The translations under genes were made by a program, and so were the position numbers. Below, piece after piece: positions 24,406 through 36,190 of a stretch of DNA of 64,000 nt. How positions within the stretch are numbered: the first letter of the stretch is position 1; every line of letters begins with the position of its first letter. The notes beneath the pieces were generated by a model. The model had not been told where the DNA came from. It did no database searches and saw nothing but the letters and a program-made list of their open reading frames with translations. Origin of the DNA: Lineus longissimus (Eukaryota; Nemertea; Pilidiophora; Heteronemertea; Lineidae); NCBI RefSeq assembly GCF_910592395.1, contig NC_088325.1:12218109-12282108 (forward strand), given 5' to 3'.

Positions 24406-25289
24406 ACTTGAAATTTCTGTAAGCTTACTAATTTCACTTTAAATGAAAATAGCAAGTCACCCTACCACGAGCAGTCTGCAAGTAGATCAGTGTTGCCTGT
24501 TCTTTCCCCAACACCTCTGTTGAGGAATCCCTTTGCGTTGTGATATAAACCACTCAGAACTGATGAGGGGTGATTGAAAAACGAGTGCGGCTCTTTCTTA
24601 CAAAGAACATCACTCGCTCTAAGTAAATAACGACTGGCATTTGTTGCGTTCAAAATGGACGCCATCAATTCCGGATGATGGCTTGACAAATTTTGCCATT
24701 ACTCCGCTTCTTATTTAATCACCATCACGTTTTGTTGCCGGGATGTAACCACCAGATTTGATTCAACCTAAAGTGGGGTTCAAAGCATGTGCAAACTATA
24801 AAGAAATGTATGTACTATTGAGGTCTTGTTCAAGTGAGATGGATTTGGGCCTGGGGCGCTGGCCATTTGTACTGCATCCGGAAAGGCGTGAATAGAAATT
24901 TTATAGTATGATGAGGTATTCACCATCAACAGGGACAGGGTCGGGTGATGCTGGTCATGTTCTCAAAGTGTAAGATTTTGTATCTTTGGGCAGGTAAAGT
25001 CTTAGGTGTTAATACTCTGCTTTGAGGCTGAGAGGGGAGGGGTTGGGGTGCAAATGACTCCCTTTATGAATTTGAATTTGACAGTGAAAGTTACCCATGC
25101 TGAAAGATTTAAAAAGTGGGTCGAAATTCTCAAGTCAACACCTAAAAAATTAGCTTTTTATTGTGAGATTTCATGCACGTAGACTTATTTCTTTTCCTAG
25201 TTGTTGATCACACGATATCCAAATAGGGTCATGGCCCCCTTCATGGACCCTAACCAACACCAAAGCTTTGACGCACCTACAAATCAAAT
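24406..25289. other. No recognised feature
   Basis: Unique sequence; possible SINE body at the start but no tail recognised. Confidence 0.45.
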
Positions 25290-25480
25290 TACGCTGCTCG
25301 CCAAATGAATCGCTGGGACTAATCAATCAGAATTCGACAGATACATTGGGTTATCCACATGTAAACCGGTGGAGTCAGATTGACTAGCGTTTAGTATTGA
25401 GTGATTAATGACCAAACAGTTCATGAAATGTTTGCTTAATTAGTGATCTATTGGTTTGATTTTGTTAATTGGTAAAGAGA
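25290..25480. promoter_or_regulatory. Candidate enhancer-like motif cluster
   Basis: AATCAATCA (25321-25329, PBX/HOX type), GATTAATG near 25403, TGTTTGC (25429-25435, forkhead type) and TTAATTAG near 25437 lie within 120 bp of non-repetitive DNA. A motif cluster of this kind is suggestive of a developmental enhancer but not proof. Confidence 0.25.
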
Positions 25481-26094
25481 AAACAAAAATTGTTGGTTAT
25501 TTGTTGAGTGAGATCCGATGGTGTTATGTCGGTGAGATTACTGTTGGTATATTTTTTTTCATTTAAGGCTAGGTCATTAATGATTTCACTGTACATGTAG
25601 GTGATGCAGAAGGGAGGATGGCTGAATACTGTCACAGAGACGAGAGTTGAGCATCAACTAGTAGGAGACTGACACTCAGGGTTTGGTCCTTCAGTGAATT
25701 CTGCAGAGATCATTTGACTCGGGAACAGATTAACCAAGTCCTACCAGTGGCAACTTACTCCACCTTGTATCCATAGACTTCAGCTTATGCAGTTTTTCCA
25801 TGTGTATAGTTTTTCTCTGTTTGCTTATGATCTTGTGACACGCCATACAAACATTGAAATGTTGTTCGGCTTATTGGGTGTTCCAGTGGGTGTACCTTTT
25901 GAACTTTTCCTCTTGTGCAGGGCACATGTGCCATTTGACTTAGAATAACAAAAATGAACATGCACATTCTTTCTTTCTCAAGACCACAGAGTCCCGACGC
26001 AACAAGTCCATCAGTCTTCAATGGAACACTCTATGGATATGCAGCCTTATATAGTTAACTCCCATAACAATCCGGTTACAACCCTTCAGACTAC
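25481..26094. other. No recognised feature
   Basis: Unique sequence; the minus-strand open frame at 25785-26021 is unsupported. TACATGTA at 25592-25599. Confidence 0.5.
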
Positions 26095-26370
26095 TTGCGC
26101 CCAGATTGGAATAATCCTCCGCCAACTTTGACTGATCTCAGCACACATCAACAGTTGGCTTGTTTTTCCATGACAAATACACCAGTGGATAAACACCGGC
26201 GCAATCATGCTTCTCGTTGCCACCAGCGATTCACGTATGTTAGATTACCGCTCGTGGGCACACACGGCAAATTAGCCGAATTTATTGGATACGTTTTATT
26301 GAATTTGCCACGGAAGTCGAGCCCGATTTCGACATTGGATTGCCTGGTTTTGACGGGTTGAGATGTGAAT
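26095..26370. other. CpG-dense block
   Basis: CpG dinucleotides are clearly denser than in the flanks (for example CGGCGC, CCGCTCGTG, GTCGAGCCCGATTTCG). A plus-strand frame is open throughout (26095-26361) and a minus-strand frame over much of it, typical of GC-richer DNA. It could be a CpG-island-like regulatory element or an unrecognised exon; no splice signals decide. Confidence 0.4.
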
Positions 26371-27822
26371 GAGCAACTTGTTGCTGCTTGAGACATGTCA
26401 GATTAGTTGCAGAGTTGCTAATATTTTCATCTAATTCAAATGAGGCTATACAGCTAAACATTATGGTACGGATCCAGGGTCCAGAGAAAGAGAGGGCACC
26501 CTAGATTCTTCACATTCAAATTCCTGGTCAGTTTCAAAGATTTGCTTGAACTTTCAAAATTTCAGCATCTGGAACGTAAGTGATAGGAATTTAAGTCAAG
26601 CAATTGAAATTTTCATTGACCATTTCAGTTGACAGTAAAATGGTGCGCAACGTAACAGTACAAGTAGCGCGAAAGGGACAGCAGTATTCTGCAAATATTG
26701 AATCAGCTTCTGCTAAATGAGAATGCAGCTCTAAACACGCTAAATGAAAAACCACACACAAATATAGCATAAGTACCACCATTAGCCTAGCTGTTTAGTT
26801 CAATAGCCTAACAATTAAACAGTGAATGAGCTAGGAAACAACTTGTGTGTTTCCGAAGTGCTAGTAATGATCGTCAATAGCTAATTAGCTTTGATGTGCC
26901 TGGCGGGAAGCAAAAAGTAGTGACAACTGGGAAAAATACACAGTTTCACTGTAGTATGCTGTGACTATTGAGGCCAGAGTAAATTGATGTTTGGTTGTCG
27001 GAGTTGTCGTTTAAAGGACCCTCCATGAATATCAGGGGAGACACTAACAGAAGAGAAATTTAACTATTATGCATGGAAGTGACTGATAATCAGTTAGCTT
27101 CTGTTCGGAAATTTAATGAAAATGAGTGAGAGCACAGAAGCAGTGCAAACATTTTTTGCTTAGGAAGCATATCTTGTCCAAGTACGGGGCTACATGATAT
27201 ATTAACTTGATTTTATCTGGCCTACCCAGTGAGTGGGAAAGATACACACAGAATATGGAGTAGTTTTCATTGGTTTATTAGAGTGGTTATGTCAATAAGA
27301 GAAGTTAATAATGAAATCAGAAAAGGGGGCTATAAAATGGTTATTAGTTGAGATGATTTCGATCTGTTTCATCTGGTGTTGTTCGTGTCAAAAATACCAT
27401 ATCTTGTGTGAACAGTATGTACAATGGGTCCAGTTTTGTAATGCTAAATCTATTTTCCCCGATTACCCAATTTTATGCCACTACGAAGAGAGGGGTGAGC
27501 ATTCTACTTGGGCCTTGCTGATGTCTTTTTGACCCTCATTCCTCCTTTAGCACCATGCAGTGTCTGTTCTTGTCAAGTTAAACTCAATCCCAGATGGGTT
27601 CCGTTGCAATGCATGGATAAGAAAAGTAAAGAGAAGAGAAGTGATTGTGCTCTTAAGGCACCATTGTCTTATCATCTCAAATAAGCGACAAAAATCGGCC
27701 TTTACTGTCCTCAGTTACTTTATCTGAATAGACATGTACCAAAATAATATTCATGTTTTCATATTTATAAATTTTTTTTTTTGGAAATTGTATAATTTTT
27801 TTCTTTGTCTTCATCTTTTCAG
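26371..27822. other. No gene called
   Basis: A good acceptor (CATTCCTCCTTTAG ending at 27550) is followed by a 120-nt cysteine-bearing open frame ending at a stop near 27681, without other support. The rest shows nothing. Confidence 0.4.
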
Positions 27823-27871
27823 GAGTACATTCTTCATACAACTTGGCTGGAGGGAGGTTGCGTCCGAACAG
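27823..27871 (+). CDS. Candidate 49-nt exon, unknown protein
   Basis: An excellent acceptor (a long T/C tract ending TCTTCATCTTTTCAG at 27822) and a donor (GTAAAA at 27872) bracket 49 nt open in all three frames. The frame compatible with the 20366 candidate reads STFFIQLGWREVASEQ and ends on a codon boundary. All-frame openness makes the frame choice weak. The function is unknown and chance is a real alternative. Confidence 0.17.
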
Positions 27872-28370
27872 GTAAAACAGACTGTCCTTCCCTCATGGTA
27901 TATCATGTCATGCCTCAAGAACAGATGCCATCTGCACATGGTCTAGTAGGTTGAATCATTATAACAGATGCCTTCTGGAAATAATCTAGAGGGTAAACCT
28001 GTTTGCTTCAAACGATTGCATTAGGTCATCATGCTAATTTCAATCAGCAACACAAAGGGTTATCCAAACCAACTATTATGACATGTCATTATCTGACTGT
28101 CACTAGATGCACCCATGCATCATAAAGCTTTTCAAAATGATATCCTATCCACTTGAGGTTTTCAATTATGCTTGTAGCTGTGCATTCCCATACAGTGCTG
28201 GATTGAATAGTGTTACTTTTTGCTATTAAAATGTATCATTGTGCAGTACTTGAATGGCATGAACTACATAAGGACATGAAGATGTACATGATGCACTGAC
28301 CTGTACATGTCGCTTTAGGTTTCACATAATCAGAACAAGACAGAAGTTTTCAAATGCTTCAAAACCGAGG
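27872..28370. other. No recognised feature
   Basis: Unique sequence. About 40 bp before 28371 (CAAATGCTTC...) recur at about 28657-28697 on the other side of the MITE copy. Confidence 0.45.
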
Positions 28371-28535
28371 TTAAGGGTTGACCATGGGCACCACCATTTT
28401 GGCAAGAGATTGAAATTCAACAGCAATTAGAACTCTCAGAGTGAATGCTAATTCCGAGGGAGGGAATTCTTCGTTTACCGGAGAATAGACCTCTACCCTT
28501 GAAATGGGCATTCACTTCATTTTGTGCGACCCCTT
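28371..28535. mobile_element. Palindromic MITE family P, copy with damaged right arm
   Basis: The left arm TTAAGGGTTGACCATGGGC is intact; the right arm begins (CTACCCTTGAAATGGGC, TTCACTTCATTTTG) and then stops abruptly near 28535. A 40-bp word with CAAATGCTTC flanks the area on both sides (28335-28371, 28657-28697), hinting at a larger rearrangement. Confidence 0.7.
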
Positions 28536-29324
28536 ACTCCTCTGTTGCCTCTCGAGGTTTACAGAGAACACCTGAGAATCTTCAATTTGCTATTCCTCAC
28601 TGTCGGCCATTGGTCATCCAGTTGACAATGTTGAGGTTTCCCTATAATCCGACCAAGATCAAGACAAGATTTCAAATGCTTCCATCCCCGGGTTAAACTT
28701 GTTTCTTTCCCTTTATACGGCCACATTGGCATTCAGTGGGCAGGGCAGATCAGTAATGTTGTTCTAATGGATGACTAATCTGATTTAGCAGATTCTGACC
28801 CCACATGTGAGTGGACCTGACTTGAGTAAATTGATAATTTTCGGACTTCAATGTATTAACTTGTTTGCCTTGGTGAAGGGTGACAGCCTGAATAAACTTA
28901 TAACATTGAGTTACCAAAGTTGGAGTTTAAGTTTATACTTGGAATATATATAGAAAGTGTAGTGAAACTTTCTATTAAGATTCGTTCAAGACGATAGCAA
29001 GTTAAAGATTCTCTTGCAGGTCAGGTTTACATATTTACATGGTCACTTGTCAGAGTTCATGTGTGACATGCATAGCACTTGACCGAGTAATGGGGTATGT
29101 TCAATAACTGGCTCAGGCTTGAAGACATGACACAGCATGGGGATGAAAAGTATCATTGTGACTCTGGTGTAGCCTGGCTCTCTATGTAAACCTATAGTCA
29201 AGTCTGATGTGTTTCACACATTTTCCTGATGAGATATTTTTGAAACCAGATACTGAGGTGATGTATTCTCATAGTTCGTTGCTGCTAAGTTTGTGGCTGG
29301 GGACTGTGAGTGTCACTGTTGTCC
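28536..29324. other. No recognised feature
   Basis: Unique sequence apart from the 40-bp word at 28657-28697 noted for the neighbouring MITE. Confidence 0.5.
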
Positions 29325-29760
29325 ACCTTGTCCATAAGGCTGTTTGTTTATCCCAGTTAGACTACTTGTGGTTGGAATTACTAGGAGCAATACCCCACTG
29401 GATGTAATATGGTTCTGGCTTGTCCATCCTTGAACTTGGCGTGTTCCAATTAGACTACTAACCACTGTACTCATGCAATGTCACGGTAAAATGACCAGGA
29501 GCATAACTTCCCTGGATAAGATGTGAATCTTCTTTGTCCATCATTAGTTTATACCAATAAGACTGCTACCAACTATACTCGTGGACAATGACTAGGAGCA
29601 TAACTTCCCTGGATAAGATGTGAATCTTCTTTGTCCATCATTAGTTTATACCAATAAGACTGCTACCAACTATACTCGTGGACAATGACTAGGAGCATTA
29701 TTGTCCTGGACGAGAAACGAGATCACCTCGTCCGTCAACATTTCTACTCCTAGATGGATT
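29325..29760. repeat. Tandem repeat, 97-bp unit, two exact copies
   Basis: AGGAGCATAACTTCCCTGG occurs at 29497 and 29594, and the 97-bp units starting there are almost identical. A more diverged unit lies upstream (AGGAGCAATACC at about 29385) and another downstream (AGGAGCATTATTG at 29691). The near-identity of the inner pair shows recent expansion of an older array. Confidence 0.85.
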
Positions 29761-30108
29761 ACTAACCTTACATTTCTCTTCTCAAACAAAGACATAAAAT
29801 GTTCCTCCAGGCAATGAGACAATATACATGCCTGCCCAAAGGTTAGCAGAGCCAAGCAAATACCGTCAACAGTTGGATTATTACTTGTCAGTAAACGCTA
29901 TAACTGTTGTATATGGAAATCATGTGTACATTGGTGTAGAGAAGCACACATCCAGTATACAATGTTCTGTTCAGTTTAAGGTGGAGTGTTAAGCTGACAC
30001 ATGGTTCAAGATGACGTGAACAGACACATGCACATTATTTGAATGAGAGTATACAAAATAGGAGGTGATATCTTGTCACGTTATGGTGACACAGACTCTA
30101 CATTGTGA
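29761..30108. other. No recognised feature
   Basis: Unique sequence. An in-frame stop at 30106-30108 limits the open stretch that follows. Confidence 0.5.
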
Positions 30109-30399
30109 CAGTTCAGGTGGTTACAGTCAAACAGGGATGCTCTTCCATCTCGGGGGATCAGGAAAATGAGGCCCATCGCCACTGATGCGATAAGATCTTT
30201 GGAAAACAATCAACGGCAACGGAATATTACTGCCTCTGAAGCAGAAGAGTTCCGATTAATATCCCGAATCGTTGCACAACATTATCTTAAAGAGATTACA
30301 GAAAGTGACGTATGCCCTGCTTTGACAGGTTTAGACAAGCGGAAAATGGTTCCAGAACAAAGGGCAGCAACTTTATATGGCGGATTGAAAAAGCGTTAG
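30109..30399 (+). CDS. Candidate terminal exon or gene fragment, basic protein
   Basis: A 96-codon open stretch ends at a TAG (30397-30399). By eye its codons are strongly of the purine-N-pyrimidine type and the peptide is well mixed and charged, including ITASEAEEFRLISRIVAQHY and a basic end GGLKKR. The possible first methionine is at 30166; possible acceptors are TTCAG at 30115 or TTACAG at 30126, neither with a good pyrimidine tract. The spacing of an aliphatic helix, a G..K+ loop and a final +(V)xxxx+K+ helix is faintly like the end of a BEN domain, but this is not an assignment. It could also be a transposon-derived fragment. No polyadenylation signal is seen close by. Confidence 0.25.
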   Translation, partial: QFRWLQSNRDALPSRGIRKMRPIATDAIRSLENNQRQRNITASEAEEFRLISRIVAQHYLKEITESDVCPALTGLDKRKMVPEQRAATLYGGLKKR

Positions 30400-30526
30400 T
30401 TTTGAATTTCACTCTCTTCACTCTATTGGGAGTTGCTGACAGGCAATGATGAAAATGTGATGCCGAGTTTTTTCAGGTAATACTTGACATTCCAATGTCA
30501 GTAAATGACAACAAATCGGCAAATTA

Positions 30527-30658
30527 GAGGCTTTTCTCTGGAAAGCAAAAAACAGACTCTCACCCTTGAAATCGGCATTCACTTCACTTTGAAAGAATTC
30601 TTATTGCTTCAGGTTCCAAGTCCCAGCCAAAATGGTGGTGCCTATGGTCGACCCTCAA
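30527..30658. mobile_element. Palindromic MITE family P, loop and right arm
   Basis: TTTTCTCTGGAAAGCAAA (loop) is followed by CTCTCACCCTTGAAATCGGC and CCAAAATGGTGGTGCC to GGTCGACCCTCAA. The left arm is missing. Confidence 0.75.
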
Positions 30659-31367
30659 GGTCATCAGTCTGAACATAGGCTGGCCGCAGATGGCAAAACA
30701 CTCCTCCAAAGCGTGATGCCCAATAGCTCCAATTACTGCGATGACCTGTGCTTGTCACACCTGACCCGACACTGCCACCAATCTCCTGTGTCATTCTCTC
30801 CTACCTACGGCCAGGATTGATCAACGTCTGTGGTAGAATATCAAATAGCCTCCTCGTCTTGCATGTCTTATTCTCAAGTCGGGGTCTGCCGTAGTTGGTG
30901 ACCTAGAACAACTAGAGGCTCGTAATCATTTGTGTCAATGATGTTCTCGATATTATTTCATTCCAATGTTTAATTTAAAAAGGTATGTACTACAGAAATG
31001 GCTTGGGGTCAATGCGGGTCAGAAAATGAACAGTTTGTTTACCACCTCAGGGAAGGCAATTAACCTTTAGCAAGATGTTTGCCTCCAAAGAGTCGGGTGT
31101 AACTGACATATGGTGATATAGAGTAAAATAATTTTCATAAGGTCATTGGAAAAAAATCCGCAAACCGAAGAGCTAAGAATGAAGAAGTGTACCCCTAATG
31201 CATTTTATCGACAATTTTTTTTAAATTCCCCGATTCCTGCAACTTCTATGTATAGCAGATGATTCGCGAGTGCTGTGTAAATGAATTAAAACAGCACTAG
31301 ATAACACCACCGATCTTCCTACTTCTCTGTTGGCAGGGGTTGCCAAACCTTCCTATGGATTCCAAAG
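30659..31367. other. No recognised feature
   Basis: Unique sequence. A reasonable acceptor (CTTCTCTGTTGGCAG) ends near 31336, just before the 56-bp repeat below. Confidence 0.45.
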
Positions 31368-31480
31368 GAGACCCTTATGAGTTCAGCTGGCTCAGCAAGG
31401 GGCATATAAAGGAAATTTGTCGAAGACCCTTAGATGATCAGCTTGCTCAAAAAGGGCCATATGCAGGAAATTTGTCATAA
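31368..31480. repeat. Two-copy 56-bp tandem repeat
   Basis: AGACCCTTATGAGTTCAGCT and AGACCCTTAGATGATCAGCT begin two successive units that both end GGAAATTTGTC. The stretch 31337-31475 is open in one plus-strand frame, and the unit length of 56 is not a multiple of three. Confidence 0.7.
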
Positions 31481-32521
31481 CAAGCACAGATTGGTTTAAG
31501 AATGAGTCATGTAGAACCCTCAAACAAAACTTAGACTTTGTATATTTTGTAAGTACCTTGATTGATATATAGTCAAAGGAAATTGCCCATTACGAGTTTT
31601 TCATCTCTGAGATGAGAGACTGGGCTGAATGTCTGAGGACCTCAAGGGGTGTCCTTGTATGTTTTCTAAGCCATTTATATCGTGACAGATTCAAGGGGGC
31701 ACCTGATCTAAAGGGATTACTCTACCTAATGTTGTAGGATAATGTTACCAATACTTTAGACAAAGATAGAAAAACACTGTACCTATCTCATGTCATGCAT
31801 CGGGATTGTCAAAGATTTGAAAACGCCATACGTAACAACGATACAGATACGCAGTACGGACATGAATTTTGAACTTGAAGTCTCTTTTGTTCAGGTTGGT
31901 ACTTTGGAGAACCAGTTATTGTTGCACTGGCATGACTGACCTGAAGATATGTTGACTACATTAAAGGAAAGTTTCAGTGTATATATAGATATACAGTGTA
32001 CTTTTGAGAGGGGGCAGTACCACAAAATCAACCCCTCAGATTCGAAGACCAACTAAAGTCTCTTATCTTGCAGTATCAAATTTTGTAAGAAGGCGACCTT
32101 GTGTGCTCTCCAACATCTAGTACAAGGGTTAAACCCTGGCCAAGGCCAATACCCTTGTACGATTTCCAAGCCCCCCTCGTCTCGATGACTAATTATCCAA
32201 TTGCCTTTCCTGACAATCGCAGCGACACTCTTATACTGCACGATACAACCTCGATAGAAAGATCTAAAGGATGAGACAGTTATCGAATCATCCTTCATTA
32301 TTGGCCTCAATGGCTAATTTCTTCGAGGGTTCTTAGGCCCCTTTTGTCAATTTGAGGAGAGGAAATGCTCATTTTGTATCGGGCTGTGATGCGTTCTGAA
32401 AGCTTGTTTCGGGATAGGCAAAGAGACGTGGTTGTCTTTATTTGAAGTATGGTATATTATGAAGGGGAGATCTTGTGTTAACCCAATATGACCTGTTGAC
32501 TGCTATGGTAATGCCAGCGAT
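31481..32521. other. Non-coding, with a small hairpin near 32119-32159
   Basis: GTACAAGGGT (32119) and ACCCTTGTAC (about 32150) form a 10-bp perfect stem. No poly-U tract follows and nothing else marks a function. Confidence 0.4.
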
Positions 32522-32630
32522 ATTGTGTAGACGCTATTTAGCCCCGAGTCTTGTTTCACAAAGGCTTGTAACAAGCAATATAGGCCTTTTGTAAAGGCAC
32601 TATCAACAGGCTAAATAGCATCCACACAAT
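32522..32630. mobile_element. Short hairpin MITE
   Basis: ATTGTGTAGACGCTATTTAG at the left and the inverted ATTGTGTGGATGCTATTTAG at the right frame a 109-bp imperfect palindrome. It is non-coding, the only copy here, and distinct in sequence from families P and H. Confidence 0.7.
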
Positions 32631-33399
32631 TTATATTTACGTGTTCAGCTGATTTCTACCTTTAAAAGCTTAACAAGAAATAAATATCTGCACAGTGAAA
32701 TAATCAAGGAAAATGTGTATTATTATAAAGTGAAAGGAAAGGATTTGATAAAACTCTATAAAAAATTGATTTGAGAGATGAGCACCATCAGATGGGATTA
32801 GACATGTTAGATGTTAGCACATCATAGGATTTATTGAGCTAACAGGCAGATTTTTAGGGAAATTTTAGGATATGCAGGATAGAAACAACAGAAAGGGTGA
32901 CATTTTTACAAGTCTGGTGAGTCACTGTGTACTGAAAGATCAGTAATTGTTGAACAGTAAGCACATCAACTGATATTGGTCTGGGTGCATAAATGTCATG
33001 GCCCCAGCAGGTTAAAGAGCATCATCTTAACATAGGATATGTTCCCTTTGCCTCCTGTCTTTTTCCCTGACCAATCACGGTACAAACAAATTATGTCCAT
33101 CTATTAGATTACCTATTTGTGCTGTTCGACTTCCAATTCGCTGACAAACAACGTACCTGTCTTTTCCAATACTTTTTTCTCCACCGGACGTGGTGGCCGT
33201 TGTTCGTATAAAAGGCGATATTGATTCACTGAGGGAATGTGAGATTCCCTCGGCAACGTATGTGTTTGGATTTGCAAGCCAAGGCAAATTGGTTGTTGTC
33301 CCTCGGTGAGTCAAGGTGGATTGCTGGCTCAGAAGAAGTGATATCACTGTACGATTAGGTATAAGATCGACATATCAGTTTAACCCTTCAGTAGTGACC
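32631..33399. other. No recognised feature
   Basis: Unique sequence; a minus-strand open frame at 33075-33347 has no support. Confidence 0.5.
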
Positions 33400-33462
33400 C
33401 TCCCGCAACCTCCTGATTATGAATCTGATGCTCTTGCCACTGTACCACTGATTGCTCTCATA
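33400..33462 (-). repeat. tRNA-Met-like SINE head, truncated
   Basis: Read on the minus strand, AGTGGTACAGTGGCAAGAGC is the D-arm region and ATTCATAATC the anticodon loop (CAT). The sequence stops before a usable B box. It belongs with the Met-type SINEs at 3609 and 3860. Confidence 0.55.
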
Positions 33463-34762
33463 TGCCTAAGGTGTCCAAGTGAATGACGTGTTCATTTCAC
33501 TCTAGGGCATTTATTTGCCTGATGTATGAAATGTGTCATGTTGCCGCTCAGGAAAAAAGAGGTGAAAATATGCCCTTGAATGGATTATCCTAGTTACCAC
33601 GTATCACTGTAGAAACAAGGATGAAGTGGTATCATGTATCTATGAGATTGACATAGAGCTCATAGCCCATGCTAGTTGCCGTAGATATTACCTTCGAATA
33701 TTGGATGTGTACCCATTGGGATATCAATAAAGGTTCGAAAAAAGTCGGATTACTACAATATTTATTGGATTGACATTTACACTCGGTACATGTATGTCAT
33801 CTTTCTTGCAGTGATAAAAGAAATTTGGCTTTCAGTGTGAAAAATTGGCCATGACACCTATATACCGTAAACGACCAAATTTTTTGCACCTATCTTATTT
33901 TTTGCAATTTGCGTGTGTTTTTTTCTTACTGAATACTCTATGCAAGTTAGAAATTTTCTAAAAACGGCTCAATAGGCCTATGAAACCTCAGGGAATTGTC
34001 AATTTGTTCAATCACACCATATTTGCAACACAATTTTCATGCAGCACTGCTCTTAATATTCAAAAGTAAGATGGGCAATTCAGCAGCCACGCTTAAAGTA
34101 TGGCTGCTAAAAACATGCATAATAGTTTTATCACATAAAATTCTCCTCTCTTCCCCATCACACAATGTATTCACACGCCATGTTTCTTATATCTCGAGAT
34201 AATCCAAATTTACGCTGTATCACTCCATTTCTTACAACTAGAACAAAGTACTGTCTAAGAACGCCTCAATTTACTCATAAGTCGGCAGATCACGCCACGT
34301 CTCCAACCTTTCCCATCACGCAATGTCATGCCACAGTTTCTTGATTCTTGAAGTGTCGGCTTTCAGAGGTAATGACTGATTTCCCATGGTGATTTAGGAG
34401 AATTTAATCACCGATCTGGCATGTTTCTGTTTAGTATTCAACAGACCGGCACACAATTTTTTCTGTCATAAAGTTTTTGCCAAGGATGGTTGCTGTTTTT
34501 GACAGAGTATTAGTTGTCTCACCTAACACGGTTGTGCTGGAGCTTAACTGTAGGCTAACAGTGAGCTCCCTTGCTATAAATGTTTTGGGCAAAATGACAG
34601 CTAACCCGAACAAGGTTTGATAAGATAACCAGAACAATCAGTTAGATGTCAAGTTCTACTACTCTAAAACACCTTAAACTGAACACCAAAATGTGATATT
34701 GACTGCATCTACATCTTGCCAACCCAAGCCAAACGTGGCACAGTTCATTATACACAATTCAG
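33463..34762. other. Mostly unique; short AT-rich repeat-like piece
   Basis: ATACCGTAAACGACCAAAT near 33863 and the following TTTTTTGC words look like the start of an AT-rich interspersed repeat, but no other copy is present. TACATGTA at 33787-33794. No exon signals. Confidence 0.4.
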
Positions 34763-34966
34763 AGTTAAAGGACTGTTCTTGCCAGAAGGTGAAATCCAAG
34801 AGCAACTAGAACTCTTTCAAAATGAAGTGAATGCCAATTTAAAACCGGGAAGGCTGTTTTCATGAAAACAAGATAGGACTCCCACCCTCACTTCGTTTCA
34901 AAGGAGTTCTAATTGCTGTAGGATTTCAAGTTCTGTCCAAAATGGTGATGCCTGGTCAGCCCTTAA
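34763..34966. mobile_element. Palindromic MITE family P, diverged full copy
   Basis: Left end AGTTAAAGGACTG is diverged; the inner left arm (GCAACTAGAACTC, AAAATGAAGTGAATGCC), loop (TTTTCATGAAAACAAGA) and right arm to GGTCAGCCCTTAAA are recognisable. It lies about 40 bp before the 43-bp minisatellite. Confidence 0.75.
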
Positions 34967-35006
34967 AGAACTGGACACTGGTATGAGAGTGTGACTAGGC
35001 TGAGAA

Positions 35007-35569
35007 GAAGTACGTAGTCTTACTGAATCCACCCCAGCAATCATTCAAAGAAGTACGTAGTCTTACTGAATCCACCCCAGCAATCATTCAAAGAAGTACG
35101 TAGTCTTACTGAATCCACCCTAGCAATCATTCAAAGAAGTACGTAGTCTTATACTGAATCCACCCCAGCAATCATTCAAAGAAGTACGTAGTCTTACTGA
35201 ATCCACCCTAGCAATCATTCAAAGAAGTACGTAGTCTTATACTGAATCCACCCCAGCAATCATTCAAAGAAGTACGTAGTCTTACTGAATCCACCCCAGC
35301 AATCATTCAAAGAAGTACGTAGTCTTACTGAATCCACCCCAGCAATCATTCAAAGAAGTACGTAGTCTTACTGAATCTACCCCAGCAATCATTCAAAGAA
35401 GTACGTAGTCTTACTGAATCCACCCCAGCAATCATTCAAAGAAGTACATAGTCTTACTGAATCCACCCCAGCAATCATTCAAAGAAGTACGTAGTCTTAC
35501 TGAATCCACCCCAGCAATCATTCAAAGAAGTACATAGTCTTACTGAATCCACCCCAGCAATCATTCAAA
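35007..35569. repeat. 43-bp minisatellite, 13 copies
   Basis: Thirteen head-to-tail units begin GAAGTACGTAGTC and end CAATCATTCAAA. Starts are 35007, 35050, 35093, 35136, 35181, 35224, 35269, 35312, 35355, 35398, 35441, 35484 and 35527. Units 4 and 6 are 45 bp because of an extra TA (CTTATACTG). Units 3 and 5 share CACCCTAGC in place of CACCCCAGC, and units 11 and 13 share ACATA for ACGTA, so pairs of units were duplicated together. With a unit length not divisible by three, it is not a protein repeat. There are no spacers, so it is not a CRISPR array. Confidence 0.97.
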
Positions 35570-35674
35570 GTACCTGCCTCCCATTCTCTCACCTTCCAAC
35601 AATGTGATTACAGGAAAAGAGCACGGCTAATCAGCTCCCCCAAGAAATTATGCCACCCTCTCCATTATAGACAT

Positions 35675-36190
35675 CCTAGACGCAATGAATAATATAACCG
35701 CTGCTGCTGTAGTGGGCAAAGGACGCTCGGTGGCCAGGTATGGTCAGTGGGGAATGCACGCTGGTATATTTGTAGACAGATCTTATTGCTTATTTGGTAC
35801 ATCCGTGTTCTTCTGCGAGGGTATTTGTGGTAATTAATTTGTGGCTGTCCTTGGACGGTAAGGAATAAAAAGTACTATAGATGGCTTGTTGCGCTGAATA
35901 ATATGACCACTGTCTTAGTAAAGGTTGATAATTGGTAACACGTATGTTGTGATGGTATGCTCAGTCTGTGGAAATTTACTGAGATGCTTTGTTACTTATC
36001 ATGTTTATCAGTGCGGTAATTGATTTGTGATTACTCACAGACAGCAAGGAATAAAAATTAGAAGTGCTAGTTACAATGAATTACTTGATCACCACTGTCC
36101 CTATGCTGTAGTTGGCAGATGACTCAACTCCTTGAGGACAGCAGTCTGTGGCGGAATGTACTGAATGGTTAATGTTATGATACATTTACC
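35675..36190. repeat. Three-copy old tandem duplication, 183-211 bp
   Basis: AATGAATAATATAACCGCTG at about 35684, TGAATAATATGACCACTGTC at about 35895 and GAATTACTTGATCACCACTG at about 36078 start three related units that also share GGTAATT(A/G)ATTTGTG and AAGGAATAAAAA. Strongly diverged. Confidence 0.6.

Noticed and set aside
35007-35569. Regular repeats that could suggest a CRISPR array
   Set aside because: Units are contiguous with no unique spacers, and the sequence is eukaryotic; it is a minisatellite.
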